DNA of 28,034 nucleotides from IMG/VR virus record IMGVR_UViG_3300028809_000058, positions 1-28,034 of that record; one strand, written 5' to 3'. Position numbers and translations under genes: made by a program. This DNA is from a virus. The notes beneath the pieces are model-generated. The model was not told the DNA's origin, made no database searches, and saw only the letters and a list, made by a program, of their open reading frames with translations. Of this stretch, positions 1 through 8,006 are shown piece by piece. Each line of letters begins with the position of its first letter. The stretch's first letter is position 1.

Positions 1-121
1 CGCGGCTGCTGCCAGGCGGGTGATCGGATCGACGCGCAGCCGCGGTCAGGCTCTTGCGCTCGGCCGCCTGCGCCCGCTTGGCGAGTTCGACCAGCGTGTC
101 GAATCGCGTCTTGACGATCAT
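1..121 (-). CDS. Partial hypothetical protein (3' end outside window)
   Basis: The first 40 codons of an unidentified protein are visible, starting ATG and running off the left edge. The start reads MIVKTRFDTLVELAKRAQ and continues with an Ala/Lys/Arg-rich helical stretch. The ATG overlaps the TGA of the reading frame before it in an ATGA junction, the same arrangement used by most neighbours, which supports the start. The visible part has no recognisable motif, so no function is proposed. Confidence 0.6.
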   Translation of the reverse strand, partial: MIVKTRFDTLVELAKRAQAAERKSLTAAARRSDHPPGSSR

Positions 122-321
122 GTGCCGACCTCGAGCCATCCGTGGAGCTTGCCGATCACTTCCCATGTCTCGCGGCTGATCGAGCCTGCGTGCTCGCGCA
201 CAACCCAGTCGTCGGCCCCCGATCGTCGCGGCGGATCAGCGAGGCGCTTGGCCCTGAACTCGGCGGCGCGATCGAAGTCGATCTCGCTGCACTCGCTGGC
301 CTGCTTCGCGCACTCTCGCCC
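118..321 (-). pseudogene. Displaced 3' part of the gene at 556
   Basis: This frame reads ECAKQASECSEIDFDRAAEF and ends ETWEVIGKLHGWLEVGT before TGA at 118-120. That stop overlaps the next ATG in an ATGA junction. The frame has no ATG, GTG or TTG upstream of a GTG near 190, so it cannot start independently as a full product. Joining it to the frame from 556 at about 311-322 gives a continuous helical sequence (GDSERA followed by ECAKQASE). It could be a sequencing error, a real mutation or a programmed +1 shift. Confidence 0.5.
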
Positions 322-556
322 GCTCGCTGTCGCCCCGTAGATGCGCGTGCAGGCCCGCGAGCAGGAGCAGCGCGTAGTGGTCGTAGCCGCCGCACGTCCG
401 CAGCGTGACCCAGTGCAGAGGATGGCGTCCGTCGTGGGGCCCGACCGCGATGTGGTAGTCCCAGTCGGCGCGCACGAACAGGTGGGTGTGCGGCTCGTCC
501 GAGAACGTCGGGGGATCGTCGCTCGGGAGCATGACGGTCACGGTTCGGTCGCTCAT
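236..556 (-). CDS. Hypothetical protein, probably frameshifted
   Basis: An uninterrupted frame of 106 codons starts at the ATG at 556, which overlaps the preceding TGA in an ATGA junction. The first part (MSDRTVTVMLPSDD, then a Trp/His/Tyr-rich stretch ending YDHYALLLLAGLHAHLRGD) looks like genuine protein. From about position 320 the frame becomes Arg/Gln-rich and loses normal codon preference until the stop. In the same place a neighbouring frame becomes protein-like and runs to 118. The simplest reading is one gene of about 145 codons broken by a single-base shift. No family is recognised. Confidence 0.6.
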   Translation of the reverse strand: MSDRTVTVMLPSDDPPTFSDEPHTHLFVRADWDYHIAVGPHDGRHPLHWVTLRTCGGYDHYALLLLAGLHAHLRGDSERARVREAGQRVQRDRLRSRRRVQGQAPR

Positions 557-1026
557 CGGGGTGCCACCTCTGCATCGCGGGTGATCAACTGCGGCGGCTT
601 CTCGGCGGTGATGGTTCCGTTGATCGACGTCAGCATGTAGCCGCGCTCGAGATCGGCGATCGCGGACATCTGCTCGAGTACCGCCCACTGATCGAGCCCG
701 AGCCCGTCGGCGGCCCACTGGATGGCAGCCGCGATCTCGCTAGGGTAGTGATCGCCTTCCCACCAGATCGTGAAGCTGTCGCTCTCGTCGGCCGACGCGT
801 CGAGCTTCCAGCCACCGCCCTGCACCCTGACCGCGTGCGTGTCGAGCCAGGCGACCGCGGCCTCGGGCGTGATGCGGGCCTTCTCGACGTCGCCGCTGCC
901 CGGGTAGCACCGCCGCTTCCAGCGGACGCACTCGGACTCGGCGAGCTGTCGCGCCTTGGTCTCGGCCGCCAGCCTGCGCTCGAGCGGGCCAACGTGCGCG
1001 TCGCCACGCTCGAGCGCGCGCACCAT
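553..1026 (-). CDS. Hypothetical protein
   Basis: The product is 157 residues with no family I recognise. It begins MVRALERGDAHVGPLERRLA, followed by a charged helical stretch and a middle part with aromatic residues (FTIWWEGDHYPSE). The ATG at 1026 is chosen because AAGGAG lies 12 bases upstream. An alternative ATG at 1122 would add 32 codons but lacks a ribosome binding site and would run through the inverted repeat at 1054-1114. The TGA overlaps the start at 556, so the two genes are probably translationally coupled. Confidence 0.65.
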   Translation of the reverse strand: MVRALERGDAHVGPLERRLAAETKARQLAESECVRWKRRCYPGSGDVEKARITPEAAVAWLDTHAVRVQGGGWKLDASADESDSFTIWWEGDHYPSEIAAAIQWAADGLGLDQWAVLEQMSAIADLERGYMLTSINGTITAEKPPQLITRDAEVAPR

Positions 1027-1053
1027 GGGATCGTTCGACTCCTTCACGACCAG

Positions 1054-1114
1054 CCCTACAGCCAGATCGAGCCGATATTCCCCGCGGAAGCAGACGACTC
1101 GATCTGCTGTAGGG
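1054..1114. promoter_or_regulatory. Large inverted repeat between divergent genes
   Basis: Left arm CCCTACAGCCAGATCGAG (1054-1071) and right arm CTCGATCTGCTGTAGGG (1098-1114) are complementary over 17 bases with one bulged C, separated by 26 bases. The element sits between the minus-strand start at 1026 and the plus-strand start at 1121. That is where a bidirectional promoter or operator would be expected. It could bind one of the two XRE regulators at 3545-4116, but nothing in the sequence proves this. Confidence 0.5.
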
Positions 1115-1120
1115 TCGGCC

Positions 1121-1417
1121 ATGAAGCGAGGCAAGCAACGACAGCAAGCGAAAGCCCGACGAGCAGACCGAAAGCGCCGGGCACGGGAGCTCAGCGATCG
1201 GCTGGTGGCAGTGATGGGCGAGACCGCCCAGGTGCTGCTCGAGCTGATGGCCGGCAGCAACGACGACGCCAAGCTGGCCCGGCACCGGTTCATGTTCGGG
1301 CAGTACTCGCAACAACCAGAGTGTCCCGCGTCCGTCAGCCACGATGAGCTGCGGGCGGCGGCCATGGCCGAGCTCGGCCGGCGTCGATCGGAAATGCGCA
1401 AGGCCGCAGGCGGTTAG
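1121..1417 (+). CDS. Small basic hypothetical protein
   Basis: The product is 98 residues. The N-terminus is strongly basic (MKRGKQRQQAKARRADRKRR), followed by a helical segment (LVAVMGETAQVLLELM) and a C-terminal Ala/Arg/Glu helix. The basic leader suggests nucleic-acid binding, but no domain is recognised. A weak AGGG lies six bases before the ATG. The inverted repeat at 1054-1114 lies directly upstream. The next gene starts seven bases after the stop, so the two probably form one transcript pointing against the flanking genes. Confidence 0.6.
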   Translation: MKRGKQRQQAKARRADRKRRARELSDRLVAVMGETAQVLLELMAGSNDDAKLARHRFMFGQYSQQPECPASVSHDELRAAAMAELGRRRSEMRKAAGG

Positions 1418-1424
1418 TCTGGCC

Positions 1425-1862
1425 ATGGAACCGAAGTACAAGATCGAAACGGCGATGAAGCTCGGCGGCGTGGTGGCGGTGGTGGTCGAGAACACCGCCG
1501 GGACCTGGGTCGACCATCGCCTGCACGAACCTCACGAATGGGGCGGCCCGCTGGTGTGCGTCATGCGGTCGGCGATCGAAGGTCTTCGCCGCGCCAACAA
1601 GGACGAGGTCGTCGTCGTCGAGCTCGACGTCAACGTGCCCGACCTCGGGCTCAGGGTGAAGGCCAACTACCACAAACACCTCGGCGAGATCGTGGCCGCC
1701 GCGATCCCGAACAACCACCCGTCGATCAAGTCGTTCGTGCGGACGCTCCGATCGGCGGCCGGCGTGAAGCGTGGCGGGACACCGCCGACCGAGCCTCGCA
1801 CCGTGGGCGGTCACGATCAGCCCGACGAGACGACTTCGTCGGACTCGCGCCGCGTCGCCTGA
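1425..1862 (+). CDS. Hypothetical protein
   Basis: The product is 145 residues, starting MEPKYKIETAMKLGGVVAVV. It has alternating hydrophobic strands (VVVVELDVNVPDLGLRVKAN) and a polar, disordered-looking C-terminus rich in Pro, Thr and Asp. No family is recognised. It follows the gene at 1121 closely. Its last 46 bases overlap the 3' end of the convergent MuF-like gene, with both frames reading as protein until close to their stops. Confidence 0.65.
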   Translation: MEPKYKIETAMKLGGVVAVVVENTAGTWVDHRLHEPHEWGGPLVCVMRSAIEGLRRANKDEVVVVELDVNVPDLGLRVKANYHKHLGEIVAAAIPNNHPSIKSFVRTLRSAAGVKRGGTPPTEPRTVGGHDQPDETTSSDSRRVA

Positions 1863-2698
1863 TCGAAGCTCCGATCGCTTCCCCAGCTGGCCCGCCAGCC
1901 GACCACGATCTCGCGGTCGTTGGGCCTGTTCGGGGGAGCGTCGAACTTGCGCCCGCGCAACACGTCGGTGAACAGCTCGGTGACGCGCCGGGTCTGCCCG
2001 TGCAGCAGCTTGGAGTCGGTGCCGGTCACCGGGTCGAAGACCGCCACTAGCTTTTTGAGCATCGGATCGTCGGGCTCATCTTCTTCGAGCAGCGCCGCCA
2101 TCGTGGTGGAGTTGTAGACGGTCGCGGTCTCGGTCCTGACGATGCGGTCGACCATCCACTGGCGATCTTCGACGATGTGCTTGGTGGCCTTCCAGACGCT
2201 CTCGCGCGCGGTGTCCCAGCCCTCTCCGAACAGCACGGTCTTGGCGACCTCGTCCTCGATCGTGCTCACCGTCTCGGCGCCGTAGCGGGCGAAGCTCGCC
2301 CGGTAGATCCGCAGTCGCGATTGGAGCAGGGGCCGGCTGTAGCCCTCGAGCCACTCGAGCGCCGCCCATCGCAGCGGCTGTGCTGCGCCGAGAAAGTCTC
2401 GGTCGAGCGTCTCGAACCAGGCGACGGTGTCGCGCTGCGCCTGCGCGGCGATCTTGGGCAGCGCCCGACGGAGCAGGCTCAGCTGCCGAGCGCTCAGCCC
2501 ACGAACTGCCCCCGCGAGCTGGGTCAGCACGGCCGCTGATCGAGCTGCGGTCCACGACCCCGCGGGCGCGCGAGCCAGCTCGGCCTCGATCTGCGCGAGC
2601 GCTCGGACCACAAGCCGTCGCTGTCGGGCCGTGAGCGCCACCCACAGCTGCTCGTAGCGGTCCCGCTGGGCGATCGCGATCTCGGCAGCCACGGCCAC
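1817..2698 (-). CDS. MuF-like phage head morphogenesis protein
   Basis: The product is 293 residues, starting at GTG. The N-terminal half is helical. The C-terminal part has the layout of the Mu gpF / SPP1 gp7 minor head family: an arginine-threonine-glutamate segment with an asparagine downstream (VRTETATVYNSTTM, about 187-200), an aspartate strand (AVFDPVTGTDS, about 219-229), LLHGQTRRV (231-239) and a proline-rich segment (about 254-262). The usual Cys-Arg-Cys end is not seen. In this family the gene normally follows portal; here four other genes and a methyltransferase lie between. The protein is expected inside the procapsid, close to portal. Confidence 0.75.
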   Translation of the reverse strand: MAVAAEIAIAQRDRYEQLWVALTARQRRLVVRALAQIEAELARAPAGSWTAARSAAVLTQLAGAVRGLSARQLSLLRRALPKIAAQAQRDTVAWFETLDRDFLGAAQPLRWAALEWLEGYSRPLLQSRLRIYRASFARYGAETVSTIEDEVAKTVLFGEGWDTARESVWKATKHIVEDRQWMVDRIVRTETATVYNSTTMAALLEEDEPDDPMLKKLVAVFDPVTGTDSKLLHGQTRRVTELFTDVLRGRKFDAPPNRPNDREIVVGWRASWGSDRSFDQATRRESDEVVSSG

Positions 2699-2720
2699 GA
2701 TCGCCAGCGTACCACTCGGC

Positions 2721-3539
2721 TCAGGCCGGCTTGTGCAGCGTCAGCAACACCGTGCCCACGCTGGTGCCCGACGCCTCGAATGCCCCGTGCCCGAGCCCCT
2801 CGACATGGCCAGCCAAGTCGTCGACGAACTCCGCAAAGCGCCGGCGAACGCCGCGGCGATTGTCCGACTGGCACCATCCGGTCGACATGATCGAGACCAG
2901 GCGGCCACCGGGCTTGACGAACTCCCACGCGTGTCGCACGTGCGCGATGTCCTTGTCCTTGGCGAATGGAGGATTCATCACGACGAGGTCGATGGTCGGC
3001 TCCGGCGCTGGCTCGACGGTCAGAAAGTCCCGCTCGGCGACGATCACCGGCAGCTCGCTGGCGCCGTGGCCTTCGTCCGCATTCGCCTCGACGGCCGCGC
3101 AGGCATCGGGGTCGATGTCGAAGGCGATCACGAGCAGATCGGGCTCGCGCTCGAGCAATGCCCAGATCAGGGCGCCGTGACCACAGGATGGCTCGAGCAC
3201 GCGCTCGCCGGGCTGCGGGTCGGCCACCTCGGCGACTCGCTGAGCCAGGTCTCGCGGGGTGTAGAACGCTTGCAAGGCGTTCTTGCGGTGCGTCACCTTG
3301 CCGGACTCGGCAGCAAGGCCAAGCGCCTCGCGAGGGTCGTGCTGGAACAGGTGCGCGCCCGCCTTGCGGTCCCACTTCCCGCCGACAGCCGCGAGTACCT
3401 TGTTGACCTTCGTGTAGAGCTTGCGATCGAGCTGCTCGGGCGGAAGCACGACACGGTCGGCAGTGATCGTCGAGCGCTGCAAGATGGAACTTGAACCACG
3501 TTGGCCATGCGCGCCTGAACAGCGCAGCGCGGGTGGCAT
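2721..3539 (-). CDS. DNA N6-adenine methyltransferase (NPPF class)
   Basis: The product is 272 residues. It shows YTP (about 93-95), an AdoMet-binding motif VLEPSCGHGA (114-123), an acidic residue after the next strand (FDIDPDA), and the catalytic NPPF (189-192), followed by FVKPGGRLVSIMSTGW. The motif order and NPPF point to a gamma-type N6-adenine methyltransferase. No restriction endonuclease is adjacent, so it looks like an orphan phage enzyme that marks phage DNA. The first 30 or so residues look weakly coding; a later start such as TTG at 3482 is possible. Confidence 0.8.
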   Translation of the reverse strand: MPPALRCSGAHGQRGSSSILQRSTITADRVVLPPEQLDRKLYTKVNKVLAAVGGKWDRKAGAHLFQHDPREALGLAAESGKVTHRKNALQAFYTPRDLAQRVAEVADPQPGERVLEPSCGHGALIWALLEREPDLLVIAFDIDPDACAAVEANADEGHGASELPVIVAERDFLTVEPAPEPTIDLVVMNPPFAKDKDIAHVRHAWEFVKPGGRLVSIMSTGWCQSDNRRGVRRRFAEFVDDLAGHVEGLGHGAFEASGTSVGTVLLTLHKPA

Positions 3540-3544
3540 TCCGA

Positions 3545-3763
3545 TCAGAGGACGTCCTCGGTGAGCAGCTCGGCGGGCGTTGTTCCCAAAGCACCGGCGA
3601 TCTTCACGATGTTGAGCAAGCTGATGTTCCGCTCGCCTCGCTCGACGCCGCCGATGTATGTGCGGTGCAGGTCGGCAAGCTTGGCGAGCTGTAGCTGCGA
3701 TAGCCCTTGGCGCTCGCGCTCGATTCGGACGCGCTCGCCGAAGCGCTGCAAGACCGTCTTCAC
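3545..3763 (-). CDS. XRE-family helix-turn-helix regulator
   Basis: The product is 72 residues and consists almost entirely of one Cro/C1-type helix-turn-helix domain. It begins with a basic helix (RFGERVRIERERQGLSQ), then LQLAKLADLHRTYIGGVERG, where the recognition helix lies, and ends ISLLNIVKIAGALGTTPAEL. The start is GTG at 3763, overlapping the TGA of the upstream regulator in a GTGA junction, so the pair is probably co-translated. It likely represses or activates phage promoters. The target is unknown. Confidence 0.85.
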   Translation of the reverse strand: MKTVLQRFGERVRIERERQGLSQLQLAKLADLHRTYIGGVERGERNISLLNIVKIAGALGTTPAELLTEDVL

Positions 3764-4116
3764 CGCGCGGGCCCCATCCGGCTGCGCAGCAGGTCGAGTT
3801 CGTCGAGCAGCACCCTGACCACGCGCGCGACCAGGGCCAGCTCGTCGCTGCCGCGGCTGCTGATCAGATCGAACAGCTCGCGGCGCTCGTCGGTGCGCCC
3901 GAGCTCGAAGCTCTCGAACAAGGTCGAGGGGGCGACACCCAGCCCAGCGCAGAGCTTCCGCAGCGTATCGATGCTCGCGGAGAAGCTGCCGTGCTCGATG
4001 CGCCGGATGGTGTCTGCCGAGAGACCGCTGCGGTTCGCGAGCGCGTCCTGGGTGACCCCACGGGCGCGTCGAAGGCTGCGGACGTGCTTCCCGAACTCTT
4101 TCGCGTAGTCGCTCAT
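3760..4116 (-). CDS. XRE-family helix-turn-helix regulator
   Basis: The product is 118 residues. The N-terminal helix-turn-helix domain (about 4-68) includes VTQDALANRSGLSADTIRRI and ends LCAGLGVAPSTLF. A helical C-terminal segment of about 45 residues ends VLLDELDLLRSRM and may mediate dimerisation. The ATG at 4116 is preferred over an upstream ATG because the helix-turn-helix domain begins directly after it. The gene leads a two-gene regulator unit next to a 190-base gene-free interval that could hold its promoter. Two adjacent XRE genes on the same strand are unlike the usual divergent CI/Cro pair. Confidence 0.85.
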   Translation of the reverse strand: MSDYAKEFGKHVRSLRRARGVTQDALANRSGLSADTIRRIEHGSFSASIDTLRKLCAGLGVAPSTLFESFELGRTDERRELFDLISSRGSDELALVARVVRVLLDELDLLRSRMGPAR

Positions 4117-4182
4117 GCCGAGCCCTACCCGCGGTGTGGCGGTGTATTGCGCGGCGAGCACTCCGCCGATCAGAGCGCGCCG

Positions 4183-4287
4183 GCCAGGGGGGTTGGCTCG
4201 AGCGGTCAGCCCTGCGAGCCGCCGCCCTCACAACATCTCCGGGGCTCCAGCCCGGTGCTCTGATCTCGATTGAGCTACCCCCAGCCG
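4183..4287 (-). other. Gene-free interval with a degenerate tRNA-like 5' half
   Basis: No gene is seen in 4117-4306. On the minus strand, 4284 to 4239 resembles the first half of a tRNA. It has seven bases CTGGGGG, then TA, a D-stem GCTC/GAGC (4275-4272 with 4260-4257), one A, and a five-base-pair stem CCGGG/CCCGG closing the seven-base loop CTGGAGC (4250-4244). The loop would present anticodon GGA (serine). The D-loop lacks the conserved GG, and no canonical T-arm or CCA follows. A C-rich strand near 4183-4195 can pair with the G-run. It may be a remnant, a structured RNA or chance. Confidence 0.25.
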
Positions 4288-4306
4288 GTCGCGCTGTCGA
4301 AGCCTA

Positions 4307-5230
4307 TCACCGGCCCGGCTGGTAGCGACCCTCGCCATCGGGATCCCACAGCACCGGGACCGGGTAGCCGTGCCGGCGCTGCCCCTCGGGGTGCGAGAAG
4401 GTCTCGCGCGGCCGCGTCTCCAGCCCGAGTTCGGGCACGGCGTACTCGAGCACGACCCGCTGCCACAGCCCCTGGCCTGGGTCGGCTGCGCGCCAGCTGT
4501 CGCACTGCCGGTGCGCGTAGATGTACTTGATCTCGCAGCCGGCCGCGCGCCCGAGCTCGAGCAGCAGCCGCACGCCCGCGCGCGCAGCCGCAACCGTCTC
4601 CTCGGACAGCGCGGTCGGGCTGCCCCGCATCGGCTTGCGCCCGACCAGGCCCGGGTAGTTGCCGTCGACCTCGAGCCCGAGGCTGCGCGTGTTGAGGCGA
4701 CTCGCGTGGTGGACGTACCAGAGCGGCTCGACGGGCAGCACCAGGAACCCGGCTCGAAAGGCCATCGCGTGACAGGCGACGTCGAGCGCTCGCCGAGCGA
4801 GGTCGATGCGCTCGGTCCTGCCCCGTGGCGGGTCGAACTCGACGCCGGTCTGGTGTAGCACGATCGAGTCGATCGCCGCCGGGGCGCGCACGATCGTCTT
4901 GCCGTAGCGATCGCGTTTCGACTTCGGGTGCGGGTCGGTCTGCTCGCTGCGCAGGTCGTACACCTCGACGCCGTTGAGCTCGGCCGGGCAGACGATCGCG
5001 GAGCACACCTCGTCGGGCAGCTCGCCGCAGCCGAGCAGATCGAGCAGCTGCTCCGGCACGTCGTCGCGCGGATCCCAGGCGATGCCCCGCGCTTTGGCGA
5101 AGTGCAGCAGCGCGGCCTGGGTCTCGCGGCCGAAGTCGCTGTCGGCTCCGTACCGCGGGAGCCTTTCGCCAGCGCGCTCGAGCGCGACTTGAAGCCCCCG
5201 AACATGCTCACCCTGGTCACCGATTCGCAT
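4307..5230 (-). CDS. Endolysin: peptidoglycan-binding domain plus N-acetylmuramoyl-L-alanine amidase
   Basis: The product is 307 residues. The N-terminus is a PG_binding_1-like domain (about 3-50: GDQGEHVRGLQVAL, then DFGRETQAALLHFAKARG). The second domain resembles Amidase_2: the strand IVLHQTG with a zinc-ligand His (126), an aromatic/His-rich segment WYVHHAS, LGLEVDGNY (185-192), then YIYAHRQCDSW with a second ligand His (240), and ADPG at 249-252. It should cut the bond between muramic acid and the stem peptide during lysis. There is no signal peptide, so release would need a holin, which I did not identify. It lies four bases after the gene at 5235. Confidence 0.85.
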   Translation of the reverse strand: MRIGDQGEHVRGLQVALERAGERLPRYGADSDFGRETQAALLHFAKARGIAWDPRDDVPEQLLDLLGCGELPDEVCSAIVCPAELNGVEVYDLRSEQTDPHPKSKRDRYGKTIVRAPAAIDSIVLHQTGVEFDPPRGRTERIDLARRALDVACHAMAFRAGFLVLPVEPLWYVHHASRLNTRSLGLEVDGNYPGLVGRKPMRGSPTALSEETVAAARAGVRLLLELGRAAGCEIKYIYAHRQCDSWRAADPGQGLWQRVVLEYAVPELGLETRPRETFSHPEGQRRHGYPVPVLWDPDGEGRYQPGR

Positions 5231-5234
5231 GCGC

Positions 5235-5984
5235 TCAGTCTATCGTGATGACCACGTCGGGGTGCTCGACCACGATCAGCAGGTAGGTCTTGTTCGCGTC
5301 GAGCGGCCTGTTGCTCACGATGATGTCGTCGTCCACCGCCCCGTCCGCTGCACCGGAGACCGGCCACATGCCGACGTCCACCGCCAACGGGCCCCACGCC
5401 AGCGCGGCCACGTCGAGTTTGCGGCCGAGGTCGTCGCGCACGACCAGCGTCTCGACGCCGGGCAGCAGCGCGATCAGTGGATCCTCGACCAGCTGGCGGT
5501 TGTCCTGGTGCAGCCGCAGCGTGAGCGGCTCGTGGAAGCGCCGGGCGAGGCGTTCGGCGTGCGGCTCGGCTGGCGAGGTCGCTGGGGACCCTCGGCCCCG
5601 GACCCACATAGCGATCTCGCGGTCGATGAGCTCGTCTCCAAGCCCAGCCAGGCGCTCGCGCACGTGTTCGACCGCGCCAGCAACAACGTCTTCCGGCTGG
5701 TCTCCTTCGTACCACTTGACGTTGCCCTGCGACTCGCGGATCCGAGCGGTGAGATCGGCTTGGTCATAGCCGGCGAGGATCAGCTCAGCGAGCAGGTGGA
5801 CCTCGACGATCCGCGTCCAGCCAAGCTGCTGCGACCACCCACCACGCGACCGCGCCAGCATGCACACCGCGAAGAGTTCGCGGGCAAGCGCGGGCGTGAT
5901 CACCGGGTGCTCGTTGAGCCAGTTGCGGATCCAGAGAAAGAAGACGACGTTGCTCTTGAGGCAGTGTTCGGTCACGAGCACCAC
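5235..5984 (-). CDS. Hypothetical protein between portal and endolysin
   Basis: The product is 249 residues with no recognised family. The first half is helical (LNEHPVITPALARELFAV, then IVEVHLLAELILAGYDQADL). The second half is rich in hydrophobic strands (IALLPGVETLVVRDDLGRKL) and ends TYLLIVVEHPDVVITID. The start is a GTG at 5984 inside a GTGGTG pair, just after the portal stop. The position in the structural cluster suggests a virion or assembly role, but nothing specific can be assigned. Confidence 0.7.
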   Translation of the reverse strand: MVLVTEHCLKSNVVFFLWIRNWLNEHPVITPALARELFAVCMLARSRGGWSQQLGWTRIVEVHLLAELILAGYDQADLTARIRESQGNVKWYEGDQPEDVVAGAVEHVRERLAGLGDELIDREIAMWVRGRGSPATSPAEPHAERLARRFHEPLTLRLHQDNRQLVEDPLIALLPGVETLVVRDDLGRKLDVAALAWGPLAVDVGMWPVSGAADGAVDDDIIVSNRPLDANKTYLLIVVEHPDVVITID

Positions 5985-5987
5985 AAC

Positions 5988-8006
5988 CTAATCGAGCTCG
6001 TCTTCTTCCCCGTCGTCCTCGTCGGGTTCGTCCTCGGGCGCTTCGCCGGCCTGCACCGCCCGAGCCTTGGCGAGCCCCGCCATGCGCTGCGCGGGCGGGA
6101 CCACCGGGGGCTCGGGCTCGTTGGCCTTCTTCTCCCTGCGAAAGTCGAGCTGCGACTGGATCGCCTTGTCGACCTCGGCCGCGTTGACGGTCGGATAGTT
6201 GTCGATGATTACGAAGCGCGCGGCCTCGGGCGCGAGGTCGTCACCCACACGCGCGATCGTGTCGGCCATCGTCTTGGTCTGGATGCCGTTGCGCGCCTCT
6301 TGTTGCGGTGGCGCTTCTCCGGGCGCGAGCACGGGCTGGCCATCTTGCGTCGTCGCTGGCTGCTCGAGGTCGCCGTCGCCTTCTTTGCCGAACAGGTCGC
6401 CCTCGATGTCCGGGGCCATCGTCTTGTCGAAGCTCGCCACCTTGGCGTCCCGCTCGGAGCGGATGCGCTCGAGTTCGGTCGCGGGGTCGACGTCCAGCTC
6501 CGCGGCGTTGACCGCCAGCGTCACCGCGCTCTCCTGGCTGAGCACCGCCTGGCCGCCCGTGGCGAGCCCGAGCCCCTGCATGAGCGTCAGCAGCTCTTGC
6601 GGGCTCACGCTGTGCAAGCTGGGCCAGGTGAGCGCGAGCGCCTTGCCCGGACCGATCGCGTGCGGTTGGAGTTCGATCGTCGCGCCCTGGCCGGTGTCGT
6701 CTGGATCGCTCGCAACCTCGCGCGGCGGAAGCTCGATCCCCTCACCGTCTTCGCCGACCGCTTTGATGCCGTGCGTGCGCACCATGGCGAGCCAGACTCC
6801 GCCGAGCTGGGTGACGCCCTTGCCGAGCGGCACGCGGCGAGCTCCCGCACGCGTGTCCTGGGTGCGGTACAGCAGCTTGATCGCCAACCCGGAGAGCACG
6901 TTGCCGGCCACCTCGGGGTCGATCGTGATCACGCCGACGCGCACGTCGACCTGCTTGCGAACCTTCTCGAGCGTCAACCAGCTGGTCTCGACGCTCTTGC
7001 CGGCGATCTCGAGCAGGTAGGCGTCGCCGACATCGGAGACCTCGATCAGCTGGCCGTAGCCCTTCTTGCGCGAGGGCCAGCGCGCGAGCATCTGCGGCTT
7101 GTCCTTCACGACCAGGGTCGGGTCGACGTTGGCTGTCGCGCCGCGAGCGATCATCGACTGCAAGCGATCCATGCGGTCGATCTGCTCGAGCACGGGTTCG
7201 CAGTCGGGCTCGCCAAAGGGCGACTCGGTGTCGTGCGTGTTTTGGATCCACACGACCGGGCATCGGCCGGCACCGTGCTCGACCGGCGCGCTGGCCAGCT
7301 CAATCTCGGGCTCGTCGTCTTCGCTGTCGCGCTCGCGATCGACGAGATCCTCGTAGACGTAGACGTGCGTGCGGGTCCACGCGCGCGTGCGCCAGACCGT
7401 GTACTCGTAGACGCAGCCCTGGTCGTCGAGCCCCTCGAGCTTGACCTTGCGCTGCTCGATCACGAGTTCGGGGGTCCAGTCCGCCGAGTCGGCCCACTCG
7501 ATGTACAGGTTCGCGGGGTGCAGCACTCGCAGCGACGGGACCCCCTCGACGACCTCGGGAACGACCGCGGCGGCTCCGACCGAGCCGCAGATCCGACGCG
7601 CCTGCGCGAGCGCAGACCAGGTGTAGCTCGACTCGAACAGCGCGCCGAGCAGCTCGGTCGACGCGTCGTCGCCGATCACCCGGATCGTGGGCGTCCGCCC
7701 CTCGCCGAGCAGCAGTGCGGTGTAGGTGTCGACGACAAGGCCGACCACCATCGTCGGGCAGATCGGGCGGCGGTAGCCGTAGCCCACCGTGTTGACGTCG
7801 CTGGGCTGGTACCGCCCGCGGTCGAGCCTGCTCTCGAGGTAGCTCAGCCCGGGGGTGCGGCGGTACCCGTCCCAGTCGGTATCGAGGTGATCGTTCTGCG
7901 TCTGCCGGTAGTAGGCCTCCAGCTGGTGCAGCTGCCGGACCCGGTGGGTGTCTTCGAGCCGGAGGACTCGCAGGCGTGCCAGGCTGGGTTCGATCTCCTC
8001 GTCCAC
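5988..8006 (-). CDS. Phage portal protein (SPP1 gp6-like)
   Basis: The product is 672 residues, within the usual range for portal proteins. Family-like segments include TMVVGLVVDTYTALLLGEG (about 85-103), LRVLHPANLYIEW (159-171), CPVVWIQNTHD (249-259) with FGEPDCEPVLEQIDRMD (264-280), and ANVDPTLVVKD (292-302). Portal forms the dodecameric ring at the capsid vertex through which DNA is packaged. The C-terminus is a very acidic tail. In most phages large terminase lies directly upstream; here a plus-strand block of about 6.6 kb separates the two. ATG start at 8006. Confidence 0.85.
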   Translation of the reverse strand: MDEEIEPSLARLRVLRLEDTHRVRQLHQLEAYYRQTQNDHLDTDWDGYRRTPGLSYLESRLDRGRYQPSDVNTVGYGYRRPICPTMVVGLVVDTYTALLLGEGRTPTIRVIGDDASTELLGALFESSYTWSALAQARRICGSVGAAAVVPEVVEGVPSLRVLHPANLYIEWADSADWTPELVIEQRKVKLEGLDDQGCVYEYTVWRTRAWTRTHVYVYEDLVDRERDSEDDEPEIELASAPVEHGAGRCPVVWIQNTHDTESPFGEPDCEPVLEQIDRMDRLQSMIARGATANVDPTLVVKDKPQMLARWPSRKKGYGQLIEVSDVGDAYLLEIAGKSVETSWLTLEKVRKQVDVRVGVITIDPEVAGNVLSGLAIKLLYRTQDTRAGARRVPLGKGVTQLGGVWLAMVRTHGIKAVGEDGEGIELPPREVASDPDDTGQGATIELQPHAIGPGKALALTWPSLHSVSPQELLTLMQGLGLATGGQAVLSQESAVTLAVNAAELDVDPATELERIRSERDAKVASFDKTMAPDIEGDLFGKEGDGDLEQPATTQDGQPVLAPGEAPPQQEARNGIQTKTMADTIARVGDDLAPEAARFVIIDNYPTVNAAEVDKAIQSQLDFRREKKANEPEPPVVPPAQRMAGLAKARAVQAGEAPEDEPDEDDGEEDELD

